A stretch of DNA of 64,000 nucleotides. It comes from an uncultured Clostridia bacterium (GTDB lineage Bacteria > Bacillota > Clostridia > TANB77 > CAG-508). The stretch spans positions 23,035 through 87,034 of the forward strand of contig CALWZW010000004.1 in NCBI GenBank assembly GCA_944386135.1. The letters run 5' to 3'. Below the pieces are notes generated by a model. The model was given only the letters and a program-made list of their open reading frames with translations, ran no database searches and had not been told where the DNA came from. Position 1 is the stretch's first letter; every line of letters starts with the position of its first letter. The position numbers and the translations under genes were made by a program. Shown here piece by piece: positions 27,935 through 38,415 of this stretch.

Positions 27935-30628
27935 TCAATTCTTTTTAATCTTTTTTGACATTACTACAAATGTCAAAAACATTATTATTCCTATAAACGT
28001 TAAAATACTTCCCACTATAATTCCTGTAGGTCTATATTCTAGACATATTTTATGTTCTCCACTATCTAGTTTTATAGCCATCAAAGCATCTAATATTTTT
28101 TCTACTTCTACTTCTTTTCCATCAACTGTTACTTTCCATCCATTTTCATATGGTATTGTAAACATTATATATTGTTCATCATTATCAAGATTTATTGTTC
28201 CTTCATATTTTTGATTATTTATTTTCGTTAGTTCTACTTGGTTTTTACTTAAAACTTGATAATGTTTTTTTAATACTTCTTCATTTTCATAATATAAATA
28301 CACATCACTAATTGATATATCTCCGCTCTGGAATTATTTCTACTTTTATACTTTCCCCTACTTTTCTGTTCCCTATATTTATCATCGTATTGCTATTGAA
28401 TGATAGATTTCTTACATAGTCTTGTCCTGTTATATTAAGTTCTACGGAGCTATCACTACTAGCATCAATATAAAGATACAAGCTATTTTCATTTTCTATA
28501 TTAAACTCATATATAATTTTTCCTTCATTTTCTATTTTCGTGTATATTGTGCCATACTCTTCCAATTCTTCTGAAAATTTTTCTAAATCATTATATTCTT
28601 CTAATCCTTTAATCTCTTTTTTTATTTCTCCATTATGTTTTTCATATACATTTTCATTAATCCCTGTCATATTTTTAAGCATCTCATTTTGAAGTTCAAA
28701 TGTATTATTGTTTTCCATGTTGGTTTCAAATGTTTTATTATTTATTGCATATCCAAGTGATAAACTATATGGATTTTTATATATTGTTGTATTAGTCTCA
28801 ATATATTTATCTTCATATTCGACATTATAATTTTTATAAAATTCTTTTCCTGGTGGTACAATGAAATATTTAACTCCAAGTAACATATCGACAGCTTTTG
28901 TATTTTCTGCACCAGATTCAACTTTAACATGATATTTAGTAATTCCAAGCTTTTCTAAAAATGAATGAAGTGTCTTTGAATATGTTGAACCAGAATATGA
29001 TATTCCATTATATCCAGATACCAAAGCATCGTTTTCTGTAACTTTAGATTTATTTTCAATTCTATATACACTTTGGTCATAGTTTTTTAAATTATTTATA
29101 GTTCTGTCATATATGTTAGTTAAAGTTGCATATACATTTTGGTTTAAAGTACTTGCTTCTGCTCTTATTATATCCATGCTATTTATTGCATTATATACTA
29201 AGTTTGCTGTGCTTATTAAAAATATAATTATTGCTATAATTTTTAAATAATACTTACTTAAAAATTTCTTTATTTTTTTACCATTGTCTTTAAATTTCTT
29301 TTTCGATAAGCTTAAAAGTATAATAAATACTATTGCAAGAATAATATCTAGTTTTATTGTATTTTCATTTATAAAATTAACATCTAGTTTCATCACAATA
29401 ATTGCTAATACGACATATATAACTGCAATAAAAATCATTTTCCATATTTTAAGTCCGCTTTTCTATGTTTTCAAATCCGTTTTTTAGCAAAAATTATATA
29501 CATAAATGAAAAGCAAAATGCATATCTATATATGTACCATGCTGGAATATTCCCCATGCTCCACAATAAGTTTATTCCCTTAATGTAAAAGCTTATTATG
29601 AATAATATAAGTAATAACAAAGATAATATTTTTTCTCTTATTTTTATCTTTCCATTAAAGAAGTATGATAACGTCAAAACATTTGCCAATATTCCACAAA
29701 ACACTGGTGGCATTGCAGAATTTTTTATTTCTTCTAAATCGAATGAATTCGTAGCGAATTTACTCATTAAATTTTCAATATTAAAATTTTTATCTAAGCT
29801 TAATTCCGAAAATGAAAAGTCTGCTCGTCCATCTTGCAATCCAATAAATACTGGTACTAAAATAACCCCTGCAATTAAAGCTGCACATATTGATGATATT
29901 ATAAATATTCCTATTTTTGTTAATGCTTCCTTTTTATTTTCTAAATCTCCAATTAATATTTTATATATAAAATACATTAAAGAAAATATGCATACCATAA
30001 ATCCTACATAATAGTTTGTAATTAGTGTCAAACTAAGGCTTATTATATATAAAATATTTTTTTTGCTATGTACTATATCATCTATTCCTGCTACAACTAA
30101 TGGTAAAAGTATTACTGCATCAAGCCACATAATATTAAATCCATATGTTACAACATATGCTGAAAATGAATACATGATTGCAAAAATTAAATTTGTAAAA
30201 TCTGCTTTTTTCCTTCTGTTTAAATAATATGTAAATGTTAGACTGGATGTTGCAACTTTTAGTATTAAAATTATATCAAATACAAATGTCATATTTCCTT
30301 TTTGAAAAAATAGTGTGATAAAGTTAAATGGACTAATTAAATAATATGCAAATAGTCCATACATTTCTCCGCCAATTGATTTACTTAATGAGTATATGAT
30401 ACTTCCGTCTTCTAGGAATACGTTCCTAAAATATTGTAGAAAATTCACGTATTGACCAAAAGCATCTACTGGAAGATATGTATTTTCTCCAAATGGATAT
30501 ACTTTTAAATATATAAATATCCCAACTAATAAAACTAATGGAAATAAAAAAGCTAGTAAATATAATACTACCTTTTTTACTTTCTCATTATCTATCTCAA
30601 TTGATAAAGTTTCTTTAGTCTTCTTCAT
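27935..30628 (-). CDS. yfhO: YfhO-family membrane protein, with three +1 shifts
   Basis: 896 residues after three corrections. The N-terminal ~400 residues carry about twelve membrane helices of the GT-C glycosyltransferase type, with conserved loops FGQYVNFLQYFRN and LSKSIGGEMYGL near the start. A large extracellular domain (about 430-850) and a last membrane helix follow. In Bacillus, YfhO helps put GlcNAc on lipoteichoic acid, working with CsbB; no CsbB partner lies here. Breaks occur at 29476-29479, 29454-29457 (22 bases apart) and 28322-28325. It sits directly after murG. Confidence 0.85.
28322..28325 (-). other. +1 shift site CGGA (Gly) in yfhO, site 3
   Basis: Coding strand reads GAG-C-GGA-GAT-ATA-TCA. 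Skipping C28325 gives IIPE-GDISISDVYLYYENEE and the last domain plus C-terminal helix. Confidence 0.88.
29454..29457 (-). other. +1 shift site CGGA (Gly) in yfhO, site 2
   Basis: Coding strand reads AAG-C-GGA-CTT-AAA-ATA. Skipping C29457 gives ENIEK-GLKIWKMIFIAV, entering the next membrane helix. Only six codons after site 1. Confidence 0.88.
29476..29479 (-). other. +1 shift site CGGA (Gly) in yfhO, site 1
   Basis: Coding strand reads AAA-C-GGA-TTT-GAA-AAC. Skipping C29479 gives FAKK-GFENIEK instead of a stop two codons on. Confidence 0.88.
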
Positions 30629-30643
30629 TTATTTTTCCTCATT

Positions 30644-31757
30644 TTATTTTAATAATGTTTTTATTTCCTTATATATTCTATCCTCTATATTGTCTATTGC
30701 AATTTTTTTTGCATTATTTCCCATTATTCTCAAAGTATCTTTATCAAGCATTTTTTCTATAGTTTTATTCAAGTCATCTGCATTCAAAGTATCATTGTTT
30801 ATAATTTTAGCTGCGTTAATTTTTTCAAGAACTTCTGCATTATATTGTTGATGATTATGTGATACATTTGGAAGTGGAATAAATATTGCTGGTTTACCAA
30901 GTTTAGTTATTTCAGTTATAGTAGTTGCTCCACTTCTGCACACTAATATATCTGCAGCATTCATTATTTCTGCCATTTCATATATATATGGTACAATTTT
31001 TATTCCGACTTAAATTATCAATATTTAATCCTTTTTCTTTCAATTCGTTTTTTACTTCATCATATTGTTTTGCTCCTGATGCAAGAAGTATTTGATATTT
31101 TTTATTTAATCCTTTAGCTGCTAATTCTACTATTGTATCATTTATTTTTTTTGCTCCTTGACTTCCTCCAAAAGCAAGTACTGTTGGTTTTGCTGGATTT
31201 AAAGAATATTTTTCTATTTCTTTTACTTTATCACTTGCAGTTAAATTCAAATTTATATTTCTCGTTGGTGTTCCTGTCAAAACGATTTTCTTTGCATTTG
31301 GAATTCTTGAAATAGCGTCCTCAAAGCTTACCATTATTACATCTGTTTTTTTAGCAAGCATTTTTACTGCTTTACCTGGGAATGCATTGCTTTCATGTAA
31401 TGCTGTTGGAATTTTTAATTTATGAGCAGCAAGTATTACTGCCCCGCAAATATATCCTCCTGTTCCAATCACAACATCTGGTTTAAATTCCTTTACTATC
31501 TTTTTTGCCTGAGATAATCCTTTTATTGTTTTTATCATTTTCTTCAAATTATCTATGCTTATTTTTTTACTTAATCCATAAGCATCAATCGTTTTTAATT
31601 CATATCCTGCCCTTGGGACTAAATCTTGTTCCAAACCTCTTTCTGTCCCAATAAACAAAATTTCAGCATCTTTATTTTCTTGTTTTATTTTATTTGCTAT
31701 AGCAAGCCCAGGATTTATATGTCCTGCTGTGCCTGCAGCTGCAATTATTGCTCTCAT
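30644..31757 (-). CDS. murG: UDP-GlcNAc:undecaprenyl-PP-MurNAc-peptide transferase MurG, with one +1 shift
   Basis: Makes lipid II at the inner face of the membrane. 370 residues after the shift. N-terminal Rossmann domain begins MRAIIAAAGTAGHINPGLAIA (the GGTGGH-like loop is AAGTAGH here) with HESNAFPGK; C-terminal domain has AFGGSQGAKKIN and, past the break at 31004-31007, CRSGATTITEI and PLPNVSHNHQQYNA (the donor site). The zero frame ends before the donor-binding domain is complete. Confidence 0.94.
31004..31007 (-). other. +1 shift site CGGA (Gly) in murG
   Basis: Coding strand reads AGT-C-GGA-ATA-AAA-ATT. Skipping C31007 gives NLS-GIKIVPYIYEMAEIM. Confidence 0.93.
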
Positions 31758-31782
31758 TATTTTTTCCTTTCATAAAGCTATT

Positions 31783-32937
31783 TTAAATTTTCTTTGTTTG
31801 TCTCGAGATATTCAGTAATACTCCGTACCGCACAAAGCAGTATTAAAAGCGATGTTCCTCCATAACTAAAGAATGGAAGTTGCATTCCTGTATTTGGCAT
31901 AGAAGATGTTACAACGGCAATATTTATCATTGCTTGTAATCCAATTATTGAGGTTATTCCAACTGCAAGTAAACTTCCAAACATGTCTGGTGCCTTCATT
32001 GCAATTAAGGTACCTCTCCATATGAATACTGCGAATAATGCAATAACAACTAGGCATCCTACAAATCCTAGTTCTTCTGCAATTACTGCAAAGATAAAGT
32101 CATTTTGTGGCTCTGGTAAATATAAATATTTCTGTGTGCTGTTTCCAAGCCCCACTCCAAATAATCCACCTGAACCTATTGCATAAAGACTTTGTATTAT
32201 TTGCCACCCTGTATCTGATGGATCTGCCCAAGGATTTAAGAAAGCTGTTAATCTTTCTAATCTGTATGCTCCTATATTAAAATATTTTGCAAGTATGTAT
32301 AATAGTCCTCCTCCTCCGAACAGCTCCTATTGCTCCAAATGTTATAAAATATCTTAGTTTACTTCCTGCCATTAACATCATGACTGCTACTATTAGTATT
32401 ATTACTATTGAAGCACTAAGGTGTGATTGTACGAAAATTAATATTAGAAGTATTGGAACTAGAAATAAAAATGGTTTAATGAATCCTCCCCATAATGTTC
32501 CAAGTTTTTCTCTATTTTTTGTTAAATAAGCTGCGTAAAATACTACTAAACCGATTTTAGCAACTTCTGATGGTTGAAATGTCGTAAATTTTAAGTCTAT
32601 CCATCTATATGCTCCTCCTGCTGAATATCCGAAGTCCTGGAATAAGTACAGCAGCAAGTATTAAAATTGATCCTACATATGCTACTTTATCTAAATTCTT
32701 ATATACTTTATAATCTATTTTTGAAATTATAAACATCAATATTAGCCCAACTATTGCACTAAATCCCTGTGTTTTTACATAAGAATAACTTGTTCCGCTT
32801 TCTGCAAGAGCAGAAGGAGAGCTTGCGGATAGTACCATGACTACTCCGAGTGCTAACATGATTAACACAGTTATGACCAGTACAAAGTCAACTGGTTTTT
32901 CTTTTGTTTTAAGCTTAGAGCTTTTAGCTTTAGTCAC
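31783..32937 (-). CDS. ftsW: Lipid II polymerase FtsW (SEDS family), with three +1 shifts
   Basis: Ten-helix SEDS glycosyltransferase that polymerises lipid II with a class B PBP. About 383 residues. N-terminus: a cytosolic basic stretch then VLIMLALGVVMVLSAS; conserved QPSEVAKI, the loop PEPQNDFIFAVIAEELG and LPFFSYGGTSLL. Breaks at 32628-32631, 32315-32318 and, hidden inside an open frame, at 31822-31825. The third shift turns an unlike tail (VRSITEYLE) into CAV-GVLLNISRQ, the normal FtsW ending, so I place the stop at 31783 rather than 31778. Confidence 0.9.
31822..31825 (-). other. +1 shift site CGGA (Gly) in ftsW, site 3 (hidden in an open frame)
   Basis: Coding strand reads GTA-C-GGA-GTA-TTA-CTG. 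The zero frame stays open for 14 more sense codons, yet only the shifted frame (GVLLNISRQ) looks like an FtsW C-terminus. Confidence 0.85.
32315..32318 (-). other. +1 shift site CGGA (Gly) in ftsW, site 2
   Basis: Coding strand reads GTT-C-GGA-GGA-GGA-GGA. Skipping C32318 gives IGAV-GGGGLLYILAKYF. Confidence 0.9.
32628..32631 (-). other. +1 shift site CGGA (Gly) in ftsW, site 1
   Basis: Coding strand reads CTT-C-GGA-TAT-TCA-GCA. Skipping C32631 gives IPGL-GYSAGGAYRWIDL. Confidence 0.92.
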
Positions 32938-32964
32938 TTTTTCCCTCCTTCTTTTATCTAAATC

Positions 32965-33916
32965 TTATACAAGAAGAATAGCTATAATGCAAAATACTAG
33001 TGTAATAACACAAAATACTGAAACAATCTTTCCTTCTTTCCATCCCGAAAGTTCAAAATGGTGATGTAAAGGTGTCATTTTAAATATTCTATTTCCTGTT
33101 TTCTTGAAATACATTACTTGTAAAATTACTGATATTGTCTCAAGAACAGGTATAATTGCAACAACTAAAAGTATCAATGGCATTTTGAGATATAATGCCA
33201 TCACAACTATTGAGCCTCCAAGTAAAAGTGAGCCTGTATCTCCCATAAAAATCTTAGCTGGGTGTAAATTAAATATTAAAAATCCCAAACATGCTCCACA
33301 TAGTATAAAGCCAAGTGTTGCAATTTCATACACTCCATAATTTAACGCAATAATAGATAATGCAGCAATAATTATCATTGAAACACTACTTGCCAATCCG
33401 TCTATTCCATCAGTTAAATTTACAGCATTTGTTCCTGCAAGCATTACAAATATTATAAATGGAATATATACTAAAATTGGAAGTTTTATTGAAATTTTTA
33501 ATCCAGGAATTATAGTTTCTGTTCCTACTCCTATTTTTATTATATATAATGCAAATATTACTGATATTGCTAAAAGTCCGTAGCATTTTATATGCTGGTT
33601 TGAGTCCTTTTGTATCTCTTAAAACTAATTTTTTAAAATCATCTAAAAAACCTACTAATCCAAATCCTATAATTATAATTGTAAGTGGTAGTATTGCTTT
33701 ATTTGAGCTGTATAATATTGCTGTTAGTATTAATAATGTTATTACAATAATAATTCCACCCATAGTGGGCGTTCCTTGTTTAATCAAATGCGACCTTGGT
33801 CCATATTCTCTTTCTATTTGCCCTACTCTTAATTTTTTTAATATTGGTAATATAATTAGTGCTACCATAATTGATATCATAAAACTTGTCAGTACAATTT
33901 TTATCTGCGAATCCAT
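32965..33916 (-). CDS. mraY: Phospho-MurNAc-pentapeptide transferase MraY, with one +1 shift
   Basis: Makes lipid I by joining UDP-MurNAc-pentapeptide to undecaprenyl phosphate. 316 residues, ten membrane helices. Seen: GTPTMGGIII, FGLVGFLDDFKKL (Asp-Asp), TNAVNLTDGIDGLASS, and HHHFELSGWKE near the C-terminus. The break at 33577-33580 falls between the DD motif and the next helix. Follows murE and precedes ftsW in the usual dcw order. Confidence 0.95.
33577..33580 (-). other. +1 shift site CGGA (Gly) in mraY
   Basis: Coding strand reads CTA-C-GGA-CTT-TTA-GCA. Skipping C33580 gives AYKML-GLLAISVIFAL, a membrane helix. Confidence 0.93.
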
Positions 33917-33919
33917 ATG

Positions 33920-35392
33920 TTATTTCCCCATTTCCTCAATTATTTCTCTTACGATTTTTCTTTCATCAAAAGGATATGTTTTGTGGTTAATTTCCTGATA
34001 TGGTTCGTGTCCCTTTCCTGCAAGTACTATTATATCTCTTTTGTTAGCCATTGAAATTGCTTTTCTTATAGCTTCACGTCTATCTACTATACATTCATAT
34101 TTTCCATTAGTTTTCTTTATTCCTTCTTCTATTTGTTTTACTATTTTTTCTGGCTCTTCTGTTCTTGGATTATCAGATGTTATTATTGTGTAATCAGCAA
34201 TTCTACCTGATATTTCTCCCATTATTGGTCTTTTTCCTGAATCTCTATCTCCTCCGCATCCAAATACACTTATAACTCTTCCACTTGTGTATTCTTTTAC
34301 TGCTGATAAGATATTTTCTAAGCTCTCTGGAGAATGTGCATAATCAATCATAATATTTAAGTCTTTTTTATTATCTACTAGCTCAGATCTTCCTGGAACT
34401 CTTACCTCTTCTAAGGCTTCTTTTATTACTTCTGGTTCTACATTTAGTTTTTGTGCAACACTTATTGCTGCTAATGAATTATATACACTAAATCTTCCAG
34501 GTATTCCTACTTTTACTCTTTCATTTTTTTGTCCTAATTTTACTCTAAAATCTGCATATGAATTTGTTATTGTAATATCTTTTGCAAGTAAATCTGCTGC
34601 ATTATCTATGCCATAAGTTTTCATCTCGCATTTTTTCATTCTTACAAGTTTGCATCCATATAAATCATCTGTATTTACAAAACCTAATTTGCACATATCA
34701 AATAATTTAGTTTTAGATAAGAAATAGTCTTCCATATTTGGATGCTCTTTTGGACTTATATGGTCTTCAGAAAAATTTGTAAATACTCCTATGTCAAATT
34801 TGCACCCATAGACTCTATCATATTTTAAACTTTGAGAAGATACTTCCATTACTACTGCTTCTACTTTTTCTCTTACCATTTCAGCGAATATTTTTTGAAG
34901 TTCTATACTTTCTGGTGTCGTTCTTGCTGAATCATTAAGTTTCTTTCCATTTATATATGTTGCTATAGTTCCAATTAAACCAACTTTTTTCCCTTGTTTT
35001 TCTAACATATGTTTTATCATAAAAGTTGTAGTTGTCTTTCCTTTTGTTCCTGTTACTCCTATTAATACAAATTTACTTGAAGGGTTATCATAAAAATTGC
35101 AACTACAAATTGCTAAAGCCTTTCTTGTGTCAGGTACCATTAATATTGTTATTCCTTCTGTCTTAAGTAAATCTTTTACCTCTGCTCCTTCCTCTACCAT
35201 TATTACTTTTGCACCTTTTTCTATTGCATATTTTATGTATTTATGTCCGTCTGTTTCAAAACCTTTTACAGCAATAAACATGGATTCTTTTTCTACTTTT
35301 CTAGAATCATTAGTTAAGTCTTTTACATCAATGTCTAAGTTTCCTTTTGCCTTAATCCCATCTATTCCCTGTAAAATTTTCTTTAACTCCAT
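33920..35392 (-). CDS. murE: UDP-MurNAc-tripeptide synthetase (meso-DAP adding) MurE
   Basis: Adds the third residue of the peptidoglycan stem. 490 residues in three domains: N-terminal (LTNDSRKVEKESMFIAVKGF), central ATPase with P-loop GVTGTKGKTTTTFM, and C-terminal domain with SDNPRTEEP. The DNPR motif is the signature of meso-DAP-adding enzymes, which fits the DAP genes at 47-50 kb. Unbroken reading frame. The stop is 3 bases before the mraY start codon. Confidence 0.96.
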   Translation of the reverse strand: MELKKILQGIDGIKAKGNLDIDVKDLTNDSRKVEKESMFIAVKGFETDGHKYIKYAIEKGAKVIMVEEGAEVKDLLKTEGITILMVPDTRKALAICSCNFYDNPSSKFVLIGVTGTKGKTTTTFMIKHMLEKQGKKVGLIGTIATYINGKKLNDSARTTPESIELQKIFAEMVREKVEAVVMEVSSQSLKYDRVYGCKFDIGVFTNFSEDHISPKEHPNMEDYFLSKTKLFDMCKLGFVNTDDLYGCKLVRMKKCEMKTYGIDNAADLLAKDITITNSYADFRVKLGQKNERVKVGIPGRFSVYNSLAAISVAQKLNVEPEVIKEALEEVRVPGRSELVDNKKDLNIMIDYAHSPESLENILSAVKEYTSGRVISVFGCGGDRDSGKRPIMGEISGRIADYTIITSDNPRTEEPEKIVKQIEEGIKKTNGKYECIVDRREAIRKAISMANKRDIIVLAGKGHEPYQEINHKTYPFDERKIVREIIEEMGK

Positions 35393-35583
35393 AAAGATAA
35401 CCTCCTATTTTATACTTATGTCATTATTTAAAATTTTATTTATATTTTTATTACAATTTTACAAACAACATTATATAATTAATTTTATTTTTTGTACAGC
35501 TATTTCTTAGAAATTATATAAAAAAGTCATTGCCTATCAAACTTTTTTTGCTCGTATGAATATACTATAAAGAGGTGTAAATT

Positions 35584-35643
35584 ATGTTTTCACACATTTT
35601 TTATGATGCTAAAGCCTATATAAAAGGTGGGAAAATAAAATAA
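35584..35643 (+). CDS. Possible 19-residue peptide
   Basis: ATG TTT TCA ... AAA TAA encodes MFSHIFYDAKAYIKGGKIK. An AGAGGTG ribosome site sits 5-6 bases upstream and a terminator hairpin begins at its stop. The -10-like TATACTATAA at 35560-35569 has no good -35. It lies antisense-free between murE and the PBP gene. Could be chance. Confidence 0.35.
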   Translation: MFSHIFYDAKAYIKGGKIK

Positions 35644-35674
35644 AATAATGTGTCTAATAAAGGCACATTATTTT
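35642..35674. terminator. Terminator between the 19-residue ORF and the PBP gene
   Basis: Perfect 11-bp stem AAAATAATGTG / CACATTATTTT with an 11-base loop. A-rich on one side, T-rich on the other, so it may end transcription from both sides. Confidence 0.7.
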
Positions 35675-37641
35675 ATCTCACATATAATATATCCGTTTTT
35701 TTCTTGTGTTATCCCCGCATTTGGTATTTGTTCCGTAATTATGGCTTCTGATTCATTTAAATTTTCTGGTTGATTATTAATTTTTATATCTAATTCAACT
35801 TTTTTTAATTCACTTTTTGCTTCTTTTACTGTCATTCCCACTACGTTTGGCACAGTTACTTTTTCCTTTTCTTCTTGCTTTTCTGTTTCCAAATATGGAA
35901 GTACTTCACTTAATATATTTCCAGCAACAGGTGCTGCAACAGCACCTCCTTGATGTCCTCCTTCTCCTGTAGGGTTGTAAAGAACAACTAGTATAACGAT
36001 TTCTGGGGCATCTGCTGGAGATAATCCCATAAATGATGTTACATATTTATTTGTATTTACTCCGTCTTCTGATGTACCTGTCTTTCCTCCTATTGAATAT
36101 CCTTCTACTTTTGCATTCTTTCCTGTTCCTTCTGCTACAACCGATTCCATCATATCTCTTACTTTGCTTGCTGTTTCTTCTGAAATAACTTCATTTTTTA
36201 TAGATGGCTCTATCTCTGTTTTTTCTCCGGTTTCAGAGTCAACAGTTGCTGTAACAAATCTAGGGGTTACAAGTTTTCCGCCATTTGCTATTGCAGATAC
36301 TGCTGTAATTAACTGTATTGGTGTTACTTCAAATCTTTGCCCGAAAGATAATGTTGCAAGTTCTACTGGTCCTACTTTTTCTTCTGCTAAAAATATACTT
36401 CCTGCTTCTCCTGATAAATCTATTCCCGTTTTATTTAAGAGTCCAAATTTTTCTAAATATTTATAATATTTTTTCACTCCTACTTTCTGTCCTAATCCAA
36501 TAAAAATTGGGTTACATGAATTCATAAGTGCATCTCTTAAAGATTCTGCTCCGTGAGGTCTATAATATCTCCAACACTTTATATATGTTCCTGCAATATC
36601 TATACCACCTGTACAAGTAAACTGACCTGGCTTATCGATATCTGTTACGATTTTTTCTTCTAGTGCTATTGACGTTGTAATTAGCTTAAATGTTGAACCT
36701 GGTTCATAAGTATCTGTTATTGCTTTGTTTCTCCACATTTGCTGTAATTGTATATTTTTATCTGTTTGACTTAAACTATCCCAAGAAGATTTTATTTCTT
36801 CTGAATTTATCGTAAATGGATCATTCAAATCATACTCAGGATATGTTGCCATTGCCAAAACATCTCCTGTATCTGGTTGCATGATAATAACTACGCCGCC
36901 ATCCGTACATTCGTTATCGATACAAGCTTCTTCTAAATATTTAGTTGCAATAGATTGTACATTAGCATCAATACTTAAAACAAGACTATCTCCATCAACA
37001 GCTGGAATATATTCTTCTTCTCCTGTTCCTATAACACTTCCTGAAGCATCAGATGTACGTACAATTTTACCTTGTGTACCACTTAAAATTTCATTATATT
37101 TTGCCTCTATTCCATCTAATCCTTGATTATCACTTCCTGTAAAGCCAATAATATGAGATGCCAAACTTCCATAAGGATAATACCTTTTTGTATCCTCATC
37201 TATATTTATCCCTGCCGTAATTCCTGTGCTATTCATCCATTCTCTTAGTTTATCTGTTTTTTCTTTATCTACTTTTTTTATTATAGTTTCAATTGACGTC
37301 TTTTTATTTACTTTTTTTAATACACTTTCATAATCTAATTCAAATATATTAGATAAACTCTGAGCAACTTTTTCTTTATTTCCTTCCGAAATATTAGTCG
37401 GATTAATTGTAACAGTTTCTACACTAGCACTCATAGCTAAAACAGTTCCATTTCTGTCATAAATTGTGCCTCTATTTGGATTAATCATTCTATCTAAAGT
37501 TTGCTGCATATATGCAAGAGTCTGAAGTTCTTCTCCTTGAACAAATTGTATATATCCAATTCTTACAGCAAGTAAAGAAAATAGCCCTACACAAGCAAGT
37601 AGAGCATTTCTCATTCTTTTCTTTCCACTAATATTTGCCAA
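35668..37641 (-). CDS. Class B penicillin-binding protein (SpoVD/FtsI type) with one PASTA domain
   Basis: Transpeptidase that cross-links peptidoglycan. 657 residues: N-terminal membrane helix, dimerisation domain (RGTIYDRNGTVLAMS), transpeptidase domain with STFK (PGSTFKLIT), SCN (MNSCNPIF) and KTG (GGKTGTSED), and one C-terminal PASTA domain (PNVVGMTVKEAKSEL). The SpoVD-like form with PASTA suggests a spore-cortex role, but division use is possible. Paralogue of the PBP at 38416-40663. Confidence 0.9.
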   Translation of the reverse strand: MANISGKKRMRNALLACVGLFSLLAVRIGYIQFVQGEELQTLAYMQQTLDRMINPNRGTIYDRNGTVLAMSASVETVTINPTNISEGNKEKVAQSLSNIFELDYESVLKKVNKKTSIETIIKKVDKEKTDKLREWMNSTGITAGINIDEDTKRYYPYGSLASHIIGFTGSDNQGLDGIEAKYNEILSGTQGKIVRTSDASGSVIGTGEEEYIPAVDGDSLVLSIDANVQSIATKYLEEACIDNECTDGGVVIIMQPDTGDVLAMATYPEYDLNDPFTINSEEIKSSWDSLSQTDKNIQLQQMWRNKAITDTYEPGSTFKLITTSIALEEKIVTDIDKPGQFTCTGGIDIAGTYIKCWRYYRPHGAESLRDALMNSCNPIFIGLGQKVGVKKYYKYLEKFGLLNKTGIDLSGEAGSIFLAEEKVGPVELATLSFGQRFEVTPIQLITAVSAIANGGKLVTPRFVTATVDSETGEKTEIEPSIKNEVISEETASKVRDMMESVVAEGTGKNAKVEGYSIGGKTGTSEDGVNTNKYVTSFMGLSPADAPEIVILVVLYNPTGEGGHQGGAVAAPVAGNILSEVLPYLETEKQEEKEKVTVPNVVGMTVKEAKSELKKVELDIKINNQPENLNESEAIITEQIPNAGITQEKNGYIICEIK

Positions 37642-37711
37642 AGTCCACTCACCAAACCTTTTTATAACTTTTGTTTAATTATATTAAATTATAAAAAGTT
37701 TATGATAAGAT

Positions 37712-38342
37712 TTAATCTTTGGCTTTCTTTTCCAATTCTTCTTTACTTATTGGTCCTTCTCTTAAAATTTTAATTTTTTCATTATCTATCCTTATTATGG
37801 TAGATGCAATACCTACCTTTGCATCTCCTGAATTTACTATTAAGTCCACTTTATTTTTTAATTCATCAGATAAATTTTCTAAATTTATCATACTTTTTTC
37901 ACCAGATAAATTTAGGCTTGTTGCTAAAATAGGTCTCCCTACATTTTCTATCAATTCTAGTAAGAATTTGTTGTCTGGCATTCTAATGCCTATTGTATTA
38001 AGTTGTGCAGTAACTATATCTGGAATAACATTATTTTTATCAAATATTATGGTTAAAGCTCCGTGGAAAAAAATTTTTTATTATTTTCTCCTCTTTTTTT
38101 GAAATTCCTTTAGTAACTTCTTTTATCATGTTCATATTTGATACAAGTATATTACAAGGTTTAGAAAATTCTCTTATCTTTATTTCATATATCTTTTTTA
38201 CAGCTTCTTCATTTATTGCATCAGCTACAATTCCATAAACAGTATCAGTTGGAAGAATTGCAACTCCTCCATTTTTTATAATCTCAGCAACAATTCTTAT
38301 ATCATCTTTTGAATAACCTTCTTCTATGTCTATGTATTTCAA
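37712..38342 (-). CDS. tsaC: L-threonylcarbamoyladenylate synthase (YrdC/Sua5), with one +1 shift
   Basis: Makes the TC-AMP used for t6A37 on ANN-decoding tRNAs. 209 residues after the shift. Seen: IKNGGVAILPTDTVYGIVADA, IREFSKPCNILVS (Lys/Ser of the ATP site), then past the break at 38060-38063 FFP-GALTIIF, and ATSLNLSGEKS. Sits between the two class B PBP genes. Confidence 0.92.
38060..38063 (-). other. +1 shift site CGGA (Gly) in tsaC
   Basis: Coding strand reads CCA-C-GGA-GCT-TTA-ACC. Skipping C38063 gives NFFP-GALTIIFDKN; PGxxT is a hallmark of the YrdC fold. Confidence 0.94.
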
Positions 38343-38415
38343 AACTATTTAATCCTTTCTTTAATTTATACACTCTATTTGAAAAAAATTATACTTTATT
38401 CTTTTCAAAACAAAT

